A DNA stretch of 64,000 nucleotides from Anoplopoma fimbria (lineage: Eukaryota; Chordata; Actinopteri; Perciformes; Anoplopomatidae): the NCBI RefSeq assembly GCF_027596085.1, contig NC_072459.1:21268055-21332054 (forward strand), given 5' to 3'. Positions within the stretch are counted from its first letter, which is position 1. Every line of letters begins with the position of its first letter. The position numbers were made by a program, and so were the translations under genes. The notes below the pieces were generated by a model. That model had not been told where the DNA came from and did not search any database. It worked only from the letters and a program-made list of their open reading frames with translations. Of this stretch, positions 29,698 to 40,485 are shown piece by piece.

Positions 29698-31540
29698 GTG
29701 CAGCCTTTATTTACAGGAAGCTTTTTCAAGGATCAATCTGCAGTATCATCTGTACCCGCATGCAGAGCAGCTTTCCAAGAAACATGGGAGGCACCTTCCC
29801 CGTTCAGTGGAGCTACTAAATGTCACTGTAGAAGCCAGTTTTCACTCACAACAAGTGATTCAGCAAAGTGTCAAACAGGCTGTGTAAAGGAGGGAGTGCG
29901 AGTCAGCTGATTTCTGAGGAAAAAGCAAATGCTTGACTGGGGCTTTTTCGAATGATCCGATTGTTAAGGATAATGACTTGTGTTAAACCAAACCCAACCA
30001 TTTTAACATGTAGATAGATACAGGATATACGAGTGGGTTGTGGTTGTAATTGCATGCTGTGACACATCAATCAAAAATATGTCTTGTAACACATCTTCTG
30101 CTGCAGTTTAACCTTGTGACAGGGGTAACTAACTAAAGAGTGATGTGCTTTGAGCTAACCTGCACTTAGCCTTTCATTTTTAAAATTTCCATCCACTGTG
30201 TCCTGCACCAGGCTGACACCAGGGTAACTGTAACCCAACCCCTCTTAATTAGACCAGAGGCTCTAACAAAACAACGCCTCCCATGACTCACCCGAGACTC
30301 CACCTGAGGGTCACTGCTGTGTCACAAATGGGAAATCATTGCATTTAATAGGGGAAATCTGATCAGTATGAAGGCTGTAGAGGGAGTAGCGGCTGGAGCT
30401 GTGATTTTCCTCTATGAAATAGTGTTTATCCACTTATTGTTTGTGAAATATAAATACATGAAATAAACATATATGTCGGCTAGTAGTCAAACTAGTAACT
30501 ACAGTCTTCGGTTCTGAAAACATCCCTGAAAGGTTTGGTTCATCGGCTGTTTATAGAGAAGTAGCAGTCCTCTTCCTATACTTTTATAAATAAAAAACTG
30601 CAGGCTTTTATAAAGTTTTCTCCATCTTTCTTTATTTAATGACACCCCTTAAACAGAGTTTAACTCGCTGCTGTCTTCAAGAAACCCAGTGTTCATTGGT
30701 GGAAAGTAAGTAAACACATTTATTGTATATATTATATTTCCATTCTATGCTCCTTTAAACTTTGTCTCTTCTACAATTCAGATGGAAAGTTTTAATATTT
30801 ATGCCACTAAATGTATCTGATTGGTGCAGACTGGTATATTTTGCATAAAAACATTATGAGCTTATTGTTAAATTAAACCAGTGTCTCGATTTACAGGTGT
30901 CTGTAAGTTGTTTGTAGTTTCCCCTCAAAACGTCTCGGATGGTTTACTTATAATAAAACCTCTCTAATATTTCGATCAGAAAAGCAAAGACTAGAGAAAA
31001 TCCCCAAAATGGGGAGTATGTAAACATGAGAATCCTACCCATATCTGGAATTAAAGACTACATTTTTTGTTTTGTCTGTGATAGAAATGTGGTGTTTTTT
31101 CTTTGAATAAAGTGAGTATTTACCAAGCATGGCAGGTGTACTGAAATAAGCTATTGAGTTGCATCATGGGAGCTGTAGGCTCTTGAATTTTTTGGGAGCT
31201 TTTCCCAATTTAAGGATTAACAGTTAGGCTGTTTTGGCCTCTGCAGCTTCAATTTAGACCACTGGGGCTTTTTTTGAAAGCTATGTTTTGCAAATGCACC
31301 AACCTTATGCGACAGCCTTACTCAATCACAGGAACAGGCTTCTAGAGAACACTATCCCTCAGCAGAGTATTTCCATCACAGACTTCCTCCCACCTTTACA
31401 GATATCAACATGAGTCAATGAAAATATCTCCAGATGTTTCCCCACCTTGGATCTTTACATGCAAAAGTGTCCGGGCTTTGAGATCCACTATGAACATGAA
31501 CACAGCATCGTTAATGAGAAAGAAAAAGTTAGGAACTCAC

Positions 31541-31567
31541 TTGTAGCTCGTTGTTATTGGCCATCAT
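31541..31567 (-). CDS. pkn1: pkn1 alternative coding exon 1a (9 codons)
   Basis: On the minus strand two adjacent ATGs (31567 and 31564) start the short peptide MMANNNELQ. A consensus donor CAA|GTGAGT follows at 31540-31539. The exon ends in phase 0, the phase needed to splice to the exon 2 acceptor at 14237, and would give a 940-aa kinase with a short leader. The sequence behind it is GC-richer than its surroundings and contains an ETS-type promoter motif. The exon is too short to be convincing by coding content; the call rests on start codon, donor, phase and promoter context. Confidence 0.55.
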
Positions 31568-32160
31568 GTTCTGGGCAGACAGCCAATTAGATGGCGACGC
31601 CAGGAGACTTCCACTAATGTTTATGTCACTTTACAGCCGTCAGATCATTGTGGAAATCCTAGTTGAACTCCTCCGGTGATGAAATATAAGCAATCCGGTG
31701 CTAGATGTCCTGTAAAATGAAATGTAGAATGCGCAGTTTCGTGGCTAGAGTTGCACAGAAGAGCAAATGAATGCACAGTTAAAATCGTGACGTCAAGAGA
31801 CACGATATAGGAGCAGGTGAGCAGAGGAGAGAGGAGGAGAACATCACCTCCTGGCAGCAGGATGTCAACTCTTGGACTCTGATCTGCATTGCAGTCTGTC
31901 CTGGAGGAGTGTGAGAGCTGCTGCGGGCTGTCTGCTCATTGCTCGGGGGAGGAAAACACTGCGAGGAAACCCGAAACCCTCCAGGATTCACCAGCAAAGT
32001 CTCCTCTGGTTGTTGGTGGAAACTGAGGCCATCTTTCCCCCGCGGCAGCTCACTCCTGCTCGGCTCTGCGGAAAGCTGAGAGCCGGCTGAGCGATGCTGG
32101 GGAGGAGGGGACAGATGTTAAGTCAGAGTACTGAGAGAGAATGCGACTTCCGGTCACAAC
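31568..32160 (-). promoter_or_regulatory. Putative 5' UTR and promoter of pkn1 exon 1a
   Basis: This block directly upstream of exon 1a is GC-richer than its surroundings between about 31800 and 32110. It ends in a perfect ETS-type motif, ACCGGAAGT on the minus strand (32154-32146). An inverted CCAAT (AGCCAATTAG on plus) lies at about 31580-31589, very close to the ATGs. There is no TATA box at an expected position, which suits a broad, housekeeping-type promoter. Transcription start sites are not visible from sequence. Confidence 0.45.
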
Positions 32161-32587
32161 CATCAAAATATAACCTGCATGGGTTGAAAGTTACATCGCC
32201 ATTTATTACAACTAAAATGGGATTTAAAAAAAACTTACTGTTGGTTGCAAAGAAGTTATGAGTTAGAAAGCAAGTTACATCGTGGAGGATCCTTTTGAAA
32301 ACTAGCTACATCCCTCACGGAAACAATTAAGCTAGCTAGCAAAGTCACCATTGTGTCTCAACAGTTTACAACAAATGACTAACAGAAGCATTGACTGTGG
32401 TACATGGAAGTCCGTTTTGTAGTACAACATACTTTAAAAAACTATTTTAGCACCAAAAACTAATTATTACAGTATTTTGACAGAGCTAATAACTTGACGT
32501 TGTAGGACGTTGCGTTAGCTACAGCGGCCTGGGAACCGCGTTTGGGGCGTCCCACCCAACTCTGCAGGGGCCTTGATGGCTAGACAA

Positions 32588-32953
32588 CAGATGAGATGAG
32601 ATGAGATGAGATGAGAGATAAAATAGTCCCTTTATTTGCAGACTTACAAGAGCATAGAGTAAAGATGCACAGAAGAGACTTTATTATAGTAGAAGAAGAC
32701 AAAGCTAAAAATGCACACAAAAATAGTAGAAAAGACAAGCTAAAAATTATAAATAAGTAATAAATAAGCAAAAAAAAACAGTAGAAAAAACATAGAGTAA
32801 AACAACAATAACTGAAATATTATATTTACAGACAGAGAAAAAAAAAACAACTATTTTAACTATTTTAACTATTTTTAACTATTATTGCACAGTGTAATGT
32901 GTAATGTATTGCACAGGTTTTTATTGTCATGTTATTATTGTCATGTGGTCATG
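32588..32953 (-). mobile_element. Second, shorter LINE 3' end with (TCATC)n tail, head-to-tail with the previous one
   Basis: The 3' UTR words ACCTGTGCAATAC, TTGTCTTCT and TGCAAATAAAGGGACTA resemble the neighbouring LINE end. The tail here is a different pentamer, ATGAG on plus, around 32589-32615. No coding part remains. Confidence 0.65.
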
Positions 32954-33570
32954 TGATAAGATAAGATAAGATAAGATAAGATAATCCTTTATTAGTCCCG
33001 CAGCGGGGAAATTTGCAGACTTACAACAGCGTAGAGTAAAGTGCACACAAGAGACATAGTAGAAGAAGACAAGCTAAAAATAAAAAATAAAAAATGAAAA
33101 ATAAAATAAAACAAGTATTATAAATAAGCAATAAAAAAATTAAAAAAACAGTAGAAAAAACAACAATAACTGAAATATTATATTTACAAACAGAGAAAAA
33201 AAAAACAACAACTATTTTAACTATTTTTAACTATTATTGCACAGTTAATGTCATGTTATTATTGCATGTTATTATTGTCAGGTTTTATTGTCATGTTATT
33301 ATTCATGTGGTCTGTTGGAAGCAGAGCTGGTTGTGCAGCCTGACAGCAGCAGGAAGGAAGGACCTGCGGTACCTCTCCTTCACACACCGGGGGTGAAGCA
33401 GCCGGTGGCTGAAGGAGCTGCACAGAGCTGCCAGGGTGTCCTGCATGGGGTGAGAGGTGTTGTTCATCAGGGATGACAGCTTGGCCATCACCCTCCTGTC
33501 TCCCACCACCTCCACCGTATCCAGTGGACACCCCAGCACACTGCTGGCCTTCCTGACAAGCTTGTTCAGT
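32954..33570 (-). mobile_element. L2-like LINE, 3' end fragment with (TTATC)n tail
   Basis: The minus strand encodes KLVRKASSVLGCPLDTVEVV, then VMAKLSSLMNNTSHPMQ and KERYRRSFLPAAVRLHN, the same C-terminus as the copy at 25.7 kb but about 30 residues longer upstream. The element ends in a pentanucleotide tail, GATAA repeats on plus at 32956-32987. Confidence 0.82.
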
Positions 33571-33679
33571 AGTAAATAAGTCCCAATTAGAGAATTAATA
33601 GCACATTACTCATATTAAAGTGTATTTCCTTAAAACAGTGACATTTAATTCAGACAGTGGTGGTAGAATCATTAGGCTT

Positions 33680-33790
33680 GCTGTGAGCACCAAACCTACA
33701 CCAAGGGGATGGTTCACAGGGTCGCAGGTTCGAGCCCCAGCTCCTCCTGTCCAGGTGTTTGGCCAAACATCTTTGTGTGTGAATAGCAGT
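33680..33790 (+). mobile_element. Possible tRNA-derived SINE fragment
   Basis: GGTTCGAGCCC at 33727-33737 is a good pol III B box in a tRNA-like context (GGTCGCAGGTTCGAGCCCCA). The A box is poor and no folded tRNA is evident, so a SINE relic is more likely than a tRNA gene. Confidence 0.4.
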
Positions 33791-34262
33791 GACATTGTAA
33801 AGCCATTTGGATTTACTCTCTATATCTTTACTGTATCTTACTAAATGTGGCTATTCTTACAGACTACTTGAGCTATTGAAGCTCGAAACATTTGAACCAC
33901 ATTAAAAGTCAAAACGTTTGTACTTACACATGCTCTCTGGATGTTTTCAAGAAATGTGGCCGTCATTTGCCCTCTAAAAGCCGATAAAATGAAGTTTTTA
34001 TTTTGAAATCAGCATCTATTTTCCTGTGCTGTTATTGTGGCTGCCTGTATCCAGCTTGACGCAGCTGTGAATGGGCGCAGACGTCTGCTTCAACCCGAGA
34101 CCTGTTGATCACATCTAACATGAATATACTGGCCTATTGGGAAAACAGCTAGCAAATGTGTTAGCATCACTGCTAGTGGGGTCAATTTGAGTGTTCCCAA
34201 TTTATATACAGGCACATACTGTATTGTACATTTTATTCATGTATGTTTTGCATACATGAATA

Positions 34263-34627
34263 AAATGCACGGTGGTGTAGTGGTTAGCACTGTCGCCTCA
34301 CAGCAAGAGGGGCCCGGGTTCAATTCCCGGGCTAGACAACCTTCTGTGTGGAGTTTGCATGTTCTCCCCGTGTCAGCGTGGGTTCTCTCCGGGTTCTCCG
34401 GCTTCCTCCCACAGTCCAAAGACATGCAGCTTAGGTTAATTGATGACTCTAAATTGCCCGTAGGTGTGGATGTGAGTGTGAATGGTTGTTTGTCTATATA
34501 TGTCAGCCCTGTGATAGACTGGCGACCTGTCCAGGGTGAACCCTGCCTTCGCCCATTGACAGCTGGGATCGGCTCCAGCACCCCCGCGACCCTTAACTGG
34601 ATAAGCGGTTATGGAAGATGGATGGAT
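34263..34627 (+). mobile_element. tRNA-headed SINE-like repeat
   Basis: Begins with an A-box-like TGGTGTAGTGGTTAGCAC and a B box GGTTCAATTCCC. The body is the one common in teleost genomes: TGTGGAGTTTGCATGTTCTC, CCACAGTCCAAAGACATGCA, GACTCTAAATTGCCCGTAGG. It ends in a GATGGATG tail after ACTGGATAAGCGG. It is nearly full length at about 365 bp, and the sequence looks little decayed. Confidence 0.85.
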
Positions 34628-34795
34628 GTTTTGAGGGTATTTATGCCTTTTAATCACAGAATGTAAGCTAAAAGTGTAAGCTTTCTTGGATAACTATTTT
34701 TTTGAGATTATGCAGATATGTTACCATGGCTAAATTAGCCCACAAATCAGCAGTGGGCCCTTCTTTCATGTCTAAAATTGGGTGTGCCCCTTTAA

Positions 34796-35090
34796 GTGAG
34801 AGCTCAGAGTTCGGAGACTACAAAACCGATAACCGAAAGCCTGCTTTACAAATTGTTGCAGGTTTTGAAAAAGACATGGGCATTTATTTATTTAAGGCTG
34901 GGAGAGTCTAACAAAAGGTGCTATTGAGATGCAACTGCTTTAAAGGTTTGGGTCGGGTCTTTCAAAGTGGGGTTGTATGAGGTACTCATCCACGGTCAGT
35001 GTATTACCTACAGTAGACAGCAGTCGGAACACCCCCAAGTTTGTAGAGGCAGACATGGGTGTCTGCCTATACAAGTGCCCCTTTAAGTTT
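34796..35090. mobile_element. Second, internally deleted copy of the 28.8-29.7 kb MITE unit
   Basis: Nearly identical to 28845-29125: AGAGTTCGGAGACTACAAAA through the left arm GGGTTGTATGAGGTACTCAT to AGGCAGACATGGGTGTCTGC. It lacks about 18 bp just before the arm and ends after GTGCCCCTTTAAG, so the right half is missing or replaced by a short end. Confidence 0.7.
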
Positions 35091-35717
35091 TCACAAGTGT
35101 TCAAAAACACTTCCTTTCTCATGAGATTCTTATCAACTAACAGCAGATTAATCTTTATTTTAACCACACTGCTACCAGAACATTTATATATTAAACTCTC
35201 ACGTTTGTTTACTTCTGCCGTGTCAGAAGGCGCTCATTTTGCTGTCAGCGAATCAGCACAGAGAGGAAACCCAACCAGCCGGCACAGCACACTGCTACTG
35301 TATCTGGATGAATGAAGGCCTTATGGCCACTAGAGGAATTTGGCACGCAGAAGACGTCTGCGGCAACAATATGACCTCTGTGTCGTTGGATTCTCTCACA
35401 AGTGAAAGAGGAAGAAACGCCCCGGACCGTACGCAGGGAGAACAAATTTACTTACTCACAAACTTGTGTATCCATCACTGTCAATTAAATGGTTAGACTA
35501 CAACACAGGCTTTATCCCCAGGAAGCCAATTACCTTGACAGTGTTGGTTATTTAGTTGCAGCTTGAAGATCGCAGCATATTTGACCCTTTCACACTATTG
35601 ACAAAATCAATTTGATTAAGTTTGATGTGGATTTTTCTGCTGCATTGCAGGCTTTGCTAGTCTTTGATCATGCTGTCTGGGAACCACATTTCCCTCATCT
35701 GACCAATAAGAATCATC

Positions 35718-35761
35718 TGACCTTTCATTGACCTTTCACCCAAGGTCAAAGGTCAATGAAA
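35718..35761. promoter_or_regulatory. Cluster of four AGGTCA half-sites forming a DR5, a DR1 and a hairpin
   Basis: On plus: TGACCT at 35718-35723 and 35729-35734 (a DR5 on the minus strand), then AGGTCA at 35743-35748 and 35750-35755 (a perfect DR1). The 14-base arms TTTCATTGACCTTT and AAAGGTCAATGAAA are exact inverted repeats around an 11-base loop. DR5 is the classical retinoic-acid-receptor spacing; DR1 is bound by HNF4, RXR and PPAR/RXR. Binding is an inference. Confidence 0.5.
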
Positions 35762-36489
35762 AATAACACTCACGCCTGCTTCAAATAAGTTTTAATATGT
35801 TGAACACAGTGTCTCAGTTCAGTGGCAGAATAAGTATTCCCGACCTTATGATCTAAGATCTATCATCTAAAAATACTCTATTATAAGTAAAGGTCCTGCA
35901 AAATTAAGTATCGGTACAATGTACTGAACAATAGTAACAGTTCTCCTTCTGCGACCCCTGTGACTGATATCATAAATAACGGGATTAGATTGTTACTGCT
36001 ATCTCAGTGCTTGTTTAAATACTTTATTTAGGTCACTTTGTGCAGTGGTTCCCGACCTAGGGGTCCGGTCCCCTCAAAGGGACACGATAAGTTTATGAGG
36101 GGACTGTAATGATAAATGGCGTTAGAGAGAAGGAAAAAAAGCTCTGATCCACAAACCTGCATTCATTTTTTTTATTAACCATTTGTTAATTTGACCTCTT
36201 TTGGGCCATGAACAGTTATTTCAAGACTTCGTAATTCTTATAAAAATAAATAATTCAATATTTTTCATACAATCAAAACATTTTTATTTACTTATGAGCA
36301 ATAAAACAAACATTCACGCTACTTAATACACTAAGTGGTTTTGCAGCTATGGCCTTATTTGGTCTGGTATGGTTTATTGTTGCCAGTGCTAGCCTACCTT
36401 AGACAGATATGCTATTTAAAGTCACAGTATGTACTTTCAACTGGTTATGAAACAGTCTCAATTTAAAACTGACACCTCTATATGAACTA

Positions 36490-37015
36490 CATTAGTTAAC
36501 AAAACAAAATGTCTTTATTGTCATTCTTGATGCTGGTCATCGGTGCCATCAGGTCGGATTCCACTTGAAACCAGATAAAGTCTTGCAGGTTCACCAGAAA
36601 CTCCTTCAGCTCAGTCCGGCATCCATCGGCCCACCGCAGACCAACCCAGATCGAGCTTCGCTGCCACCTTTGACCTGCAGTTAGAGTGCCAGCGGGATGA
36701 GGAGAGCTCTCGGGCCTGGAAGCAGCGTCTCCTTCTCTGGCCAGGAGCAGAGCTTCGGTCGCTACTGGGAGCCAACACTGAAACCACGCTGTTGGAGACC
36801 CGGATGTAATGCTGGGCCCGCTGGAGGGAAGGCAGGTACGTGGGAACCAGAACCAGAACCAGGACTGCACAGAGCAGACTGTCAGACCTTGCTGCAGTAA
36901 GATGAGAGGGTTTCTAAAGGGATTCTGGTACTGGGAAAACACTACCACCTTCGTCCACAGGGACCGCCAAAATCAACACAAAATTAAGGTTCCTTGTAGT
37001 AGCTTTAACAGACAT
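36490..37015 (+). repeat. Dispersed repeat, copy 1 of a family also at 55.4 kb
   Basis: Shares with the 55.4-55.9 kb copy (opposite orientation) the words AAACTCCTTCAGCTCAG, GGGCCCGCT-GAGGGAAGG, CCAGGACTG, AGATGAGAGG and CACAGGGACCGCCAAAATCA. It is a common teleost repeat type and looks like an old processed or composite repeat; no intact frame is shared by both copies. Confidence 0.7.
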
Positions 37016-37062
37016 AACTGACTTTATGAATCCTTTAACAGACATAACTGACTTTATGAATC
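37003..37062. repeat. Perfect 30-bp tandem duplication
   Basis: Two identical 30-base units starting CTTTAACAGACATAACTGAC occupy 37003-37032 and 37033-37062. It abuts the end of the dispersed repeat. Confidence 0.95.
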
Positions 37063-39936
37063 CTTTATAATTGTGCTACTGTTACATAAATTGTTAGCAT
37101 TTACCTGTCTGCATATAATATTTCAGTTATTGTTGTTTTTTGCCTGTTTTTTACTTATTTATAATACTTGTTTTATTTTATTTTTATTTTTTGGCCTTAT
37201 TGTCTTCTTCTACTATATGTCTCTTGTGTGTTATTAGCCAAAGTTAAAAAATGAAGACATCTGAAAAGTTAAGTTAAATCTCTTTTGGTAAAACTGTTGA
37301 ACAACTCGTAGACATTTAAAACATGACAAAGAGCCCCAACATCTTTTTGTATGAGGTCACAAGTCAAAAAGGATTGGAACCAGCGGTATAACCTTTAACA
37401 ATATATTGTACTTTATAACATACGCATGCCTTGTGTGTAATCTCTTATTGGAAATATATAGCTGCTTAATGTAGAGGGGTGGAGAGTACCATATTTAGCT
37501 CTAGAATGTTGTGGAGTGTAAGTAGAAACTTAGGACTAAGTAGTTGAGTTTATGTGCTTAGTTACTTTCCACTACTGTTTACGGAACAGCTAATGTACTG
37601 AGAAAAGACAGCAGTAAATAAGTCACCTTTTCCTTCCATTTTGGAAGGTCCTGTGAAAGAAAACACCTGTTTTATCACAAATTTAAAACAAATATTTTCA
37701 ATATAATTGTCCGTGTACGTGATTAACAGTCCTGACAAGCAGGCGGACTACTTTCTTCTTCCTGTAAAGTACTTAATAAGCAGTTTTTTGTAGCGTGCTA
37801 CATGAATATAATTCACTCTCTAACAAGTAAACTGGAAAACGTGTTGCATTTCTTCTCTTATTTTTCCAAATAAATTGAATGTAAAAAGTCATACACAAGC
37901 ACTAGTTCCATCAATTTTATTTCATACTGGGAGCAGTGATTTTTGGCACACCACAAAAAAAAGTTTCTGCAATACAAAAGAAGACCACAAATAATCACAA
38001 AACAAATATTAAACTATTTAAAATGTAAACACTTAAATCGCATCATTATATAAAACTTAATGGCAAAGATGCACCAAAAATACCAACATAAAGGAACTTG
38101 AGGCACTGTTATATTAAAACTGTTATATTAAAACAATAAAGGTGAACATGTAGGTTTACTCTTATAAATGCATGCATTATTATTGTTAGTTGTGCTTGCT
38201 TATGCATATATAAGGGATTAAGTCGTGATAAAAACTCTTAGATATGATAATAAATAGCAGCAAACAGCAGCAGTGGCCATAGGTTAAATATATTTTGTCA
38301 AAACATGCACAGTGTGACTGCAGTATAAATTGATATATAATTTAGAAAACTAAATTCTGTACATGCTGCTTTCAAATGTCATAAATATTAGCTTGAGATC
38401 CACGTAACTCCTGTGTCATATAAAATTGTGCATATTACTCATAGTAGCAGTGCTTAACAGTAGAGGGTGGTAATGGATGGTAATAGAAAACACAGATCTG
38501 AGGATTTATTGTAAATCACATTGGGTGTCTCACTCATTCAGCCAACAGGTGGCGGTGTTGCTGTTTTATTTCTACACGCTCTCCGACCGGCCTCACCTAC
38601 CTCTGCAGACACAAAGAGGCAGACACAGGTGCTTTTTTTCTTTCTCTGCCAGCATGATATTTGAAATCACAATTACTAAATTACTGATATAATATAATAT
38701 ATTCTAATAAATGATAATGACTCTCCTGCAATAAGTGTAAAGCATGTTTCTGATATATTGCACAAATCACAAAATATATATGGGGAGTGTGTAGGGAAAA
38801 TATATGTTATAGTGAACACATAATAAGTACTGAGTATGAGCTGTTGGTACGGGACTGGCATCCCCCCTCCCAACCCCACCCCCTCACAGTTTGCCTTGCC
38901 AGAGCGGTGCATTGTCTCATCTCAGACGTCCCCCTTTCTCTCCCACCATGACATCATCGGTAACCCGGGAGACTCCCTGAATAGCGGGCGACCCAGGAAA
39001 TGAGGTTACAACTTTGGAATTCGAGAGGGAAGACAACGACTATAACCCCCCACCCACCCACTAACCCTCCCATCACCAGTACCCATCATTCCTCCCTCCC
39101 ATGCAGCACCCTCCTAACCTTCCCTCCCCTCGCAGCACAACAAGAAGGACATTCTTCTTTCCAACACCCCCTCCTCCATGACAGACGCCTCGATAAAGTC
39201 CAAAAGCCTGGTTGTCCAGTGAAGTCACAGTAACACGAAGACCAGAGAGTGGTGCATGTGTAAAAAGGGGTTGGGGGGGGGTCATATCACAGCATCACTC
39301 CTATTTGCAAACACAGCAGGTCTTTTCAAATATTTGTTTTTCACACTTCACCAAGAGGATTTTTGGGGGGTTTCTAAATCCACAAACATATAAATCTATT
39401 AACAGTACAGCCACTTACCTGTATAAATACTTTGGCCTACACAATAGATAGAAGAAAAAAAGAGTGCAATTTGTCATAGCTCAGTCTCTCATTCGAGAGG
39501 GTGACCAGTATCTGGTCTCAGTATCTGGTCGGGACACATAAAAGGGACCGCACAGCCGGACGCCGCCCCACATGACATGAAAACAGTGTTTCTAAAACAG
39601 TAACAGTGCATTTCGGCGGTAGAGTAAGACAGCGGAGGATTGCTTTTAAGTGCGTCTGGTAAGGAAACGTGCTCTAATGTGAGGTTTACAGTGTGAGATA
39701 TGCATGACGGGGTTACAGCAATCAATGACTTGGTGCATCTACTGTGTAAGTTCTAACAGGGATAAGGAAGTGCAATCAATTTTGTGGGATCATATGATGA
39801 TGTGACTTGTGGTGGGATTAAAAAATGCAATTCTACTCCTTGCAATCCTTGTATGGCTTCAGGGTGTATTCAGGCTTTTTTTCTTGAGGTTTAAATTCAA
39901 ATCTGATGCTAAATTTCAGGCTTAGGATGGAATCGT

Positions 39937-40440
39937 TTGACACTTTGGGAAACACGCTCATTAGGTTTCTTGCCAGGAGTTAGTCGAGAAGATCGATACC
40001 ACGCTGGTGTCTGTCTGTCAAGTATTATAGCTACAGCCGGCAGCGGGTTAGCTTAGCTTAGCATAAAGACTGGGGGAAAAAAAGGTTTTACAGGAGACTT
40101 TTACTGGCTCAGAAAGCAAGTTACTTCCTAGAGTTCCTTCTGGTTGCCTGGCAACTGCTCTGAAACCTGTAAAACTGTGATTTGTTGTTCCTATACTTCA
40201 GTTTTTGAACGAATTAAACAAAAAATATAGCGTGTTAATAAATTAGCTTAAGAGGTTCTGGTAGGTTGGTTTTATTACCCTGGGTTGGAGCCATGCTAGC
40301 TATTTTTAGCCTAGCATTCATTTTGCTAGCAGTCTTTTGGCTAAGCTAACTGGCTGCTAGCTTAGCATATCTCGTGGCTAACCCTCTGCCAGAGAACAAC
40401 TAATTGTATTTCCCAACATGTTGAACTATTCCTTTTAATT
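39937..40440. repeat. Dispersed repeat with GCTTAGCTTAGCA core, copy 2
   Basis: Shares GAGAAGATCGATACCAC, TTAGCTTAGCTTAGCATAAA and GACTGG with the 10.6-kb copy. It abuts the prr36 stop codon, so the prr36 3' UTR appears to be largely repeat-derived. Runs of GCTAGC/TTAGC words occur near 40,300-40,370. Confidence 0.6.
40271..40276 (-). terminator. Candidate prr36 polyadenylation signal
   Basis: TTTATT on plus reads AATAAA on the minus strand, about 210 bases after the prr36 stop. It lies inside a dispersed repeat, so it may be fortuitous. Confidence 0.25.
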
Positions 40441-40485
40441 GATGTATTGATTTGTTCATCAGTTGATAAACTTGATTAGTTGTTC

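Larger units (their letters stand above)
36046..37386. mobile_element. Possible non-autonomous hAT-like element
   Basis: The left end CAGTGGTTCCCGACCTAGGG is a hAT-type terminus. The right end, read inverted, is CGCTGGTTCCAATCC, which matches imperfectly. No transposase and no clear 8-bp target duplication are visible. The interior holds the 36.49-37.02 kb repeat. Confidence 0.4.
32161..40485. other. Intergenic region between pkn1 exon 1a and prr36
   Basis: No gene is supported. Most of it is repeat: two LINE ends (32.6-33.6 kb), two SINE-type pieces (33.7, 34.3 kb), a MITE (34.8 kb), a hAT-like element holding another repeat (36.0-37.4 kb) and a C-rich stretch at about 38.86-39.15 kb. The 35.7-kb nuclear-receptor half-site cluster is the most notable unique sequence. 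Confidence 0.6.

Noticed and set aside
34263..34340. Possible tRNA gene from A and B boxes
   Set aside because: No cloverleaf; followed by a standard SINE body and tail.
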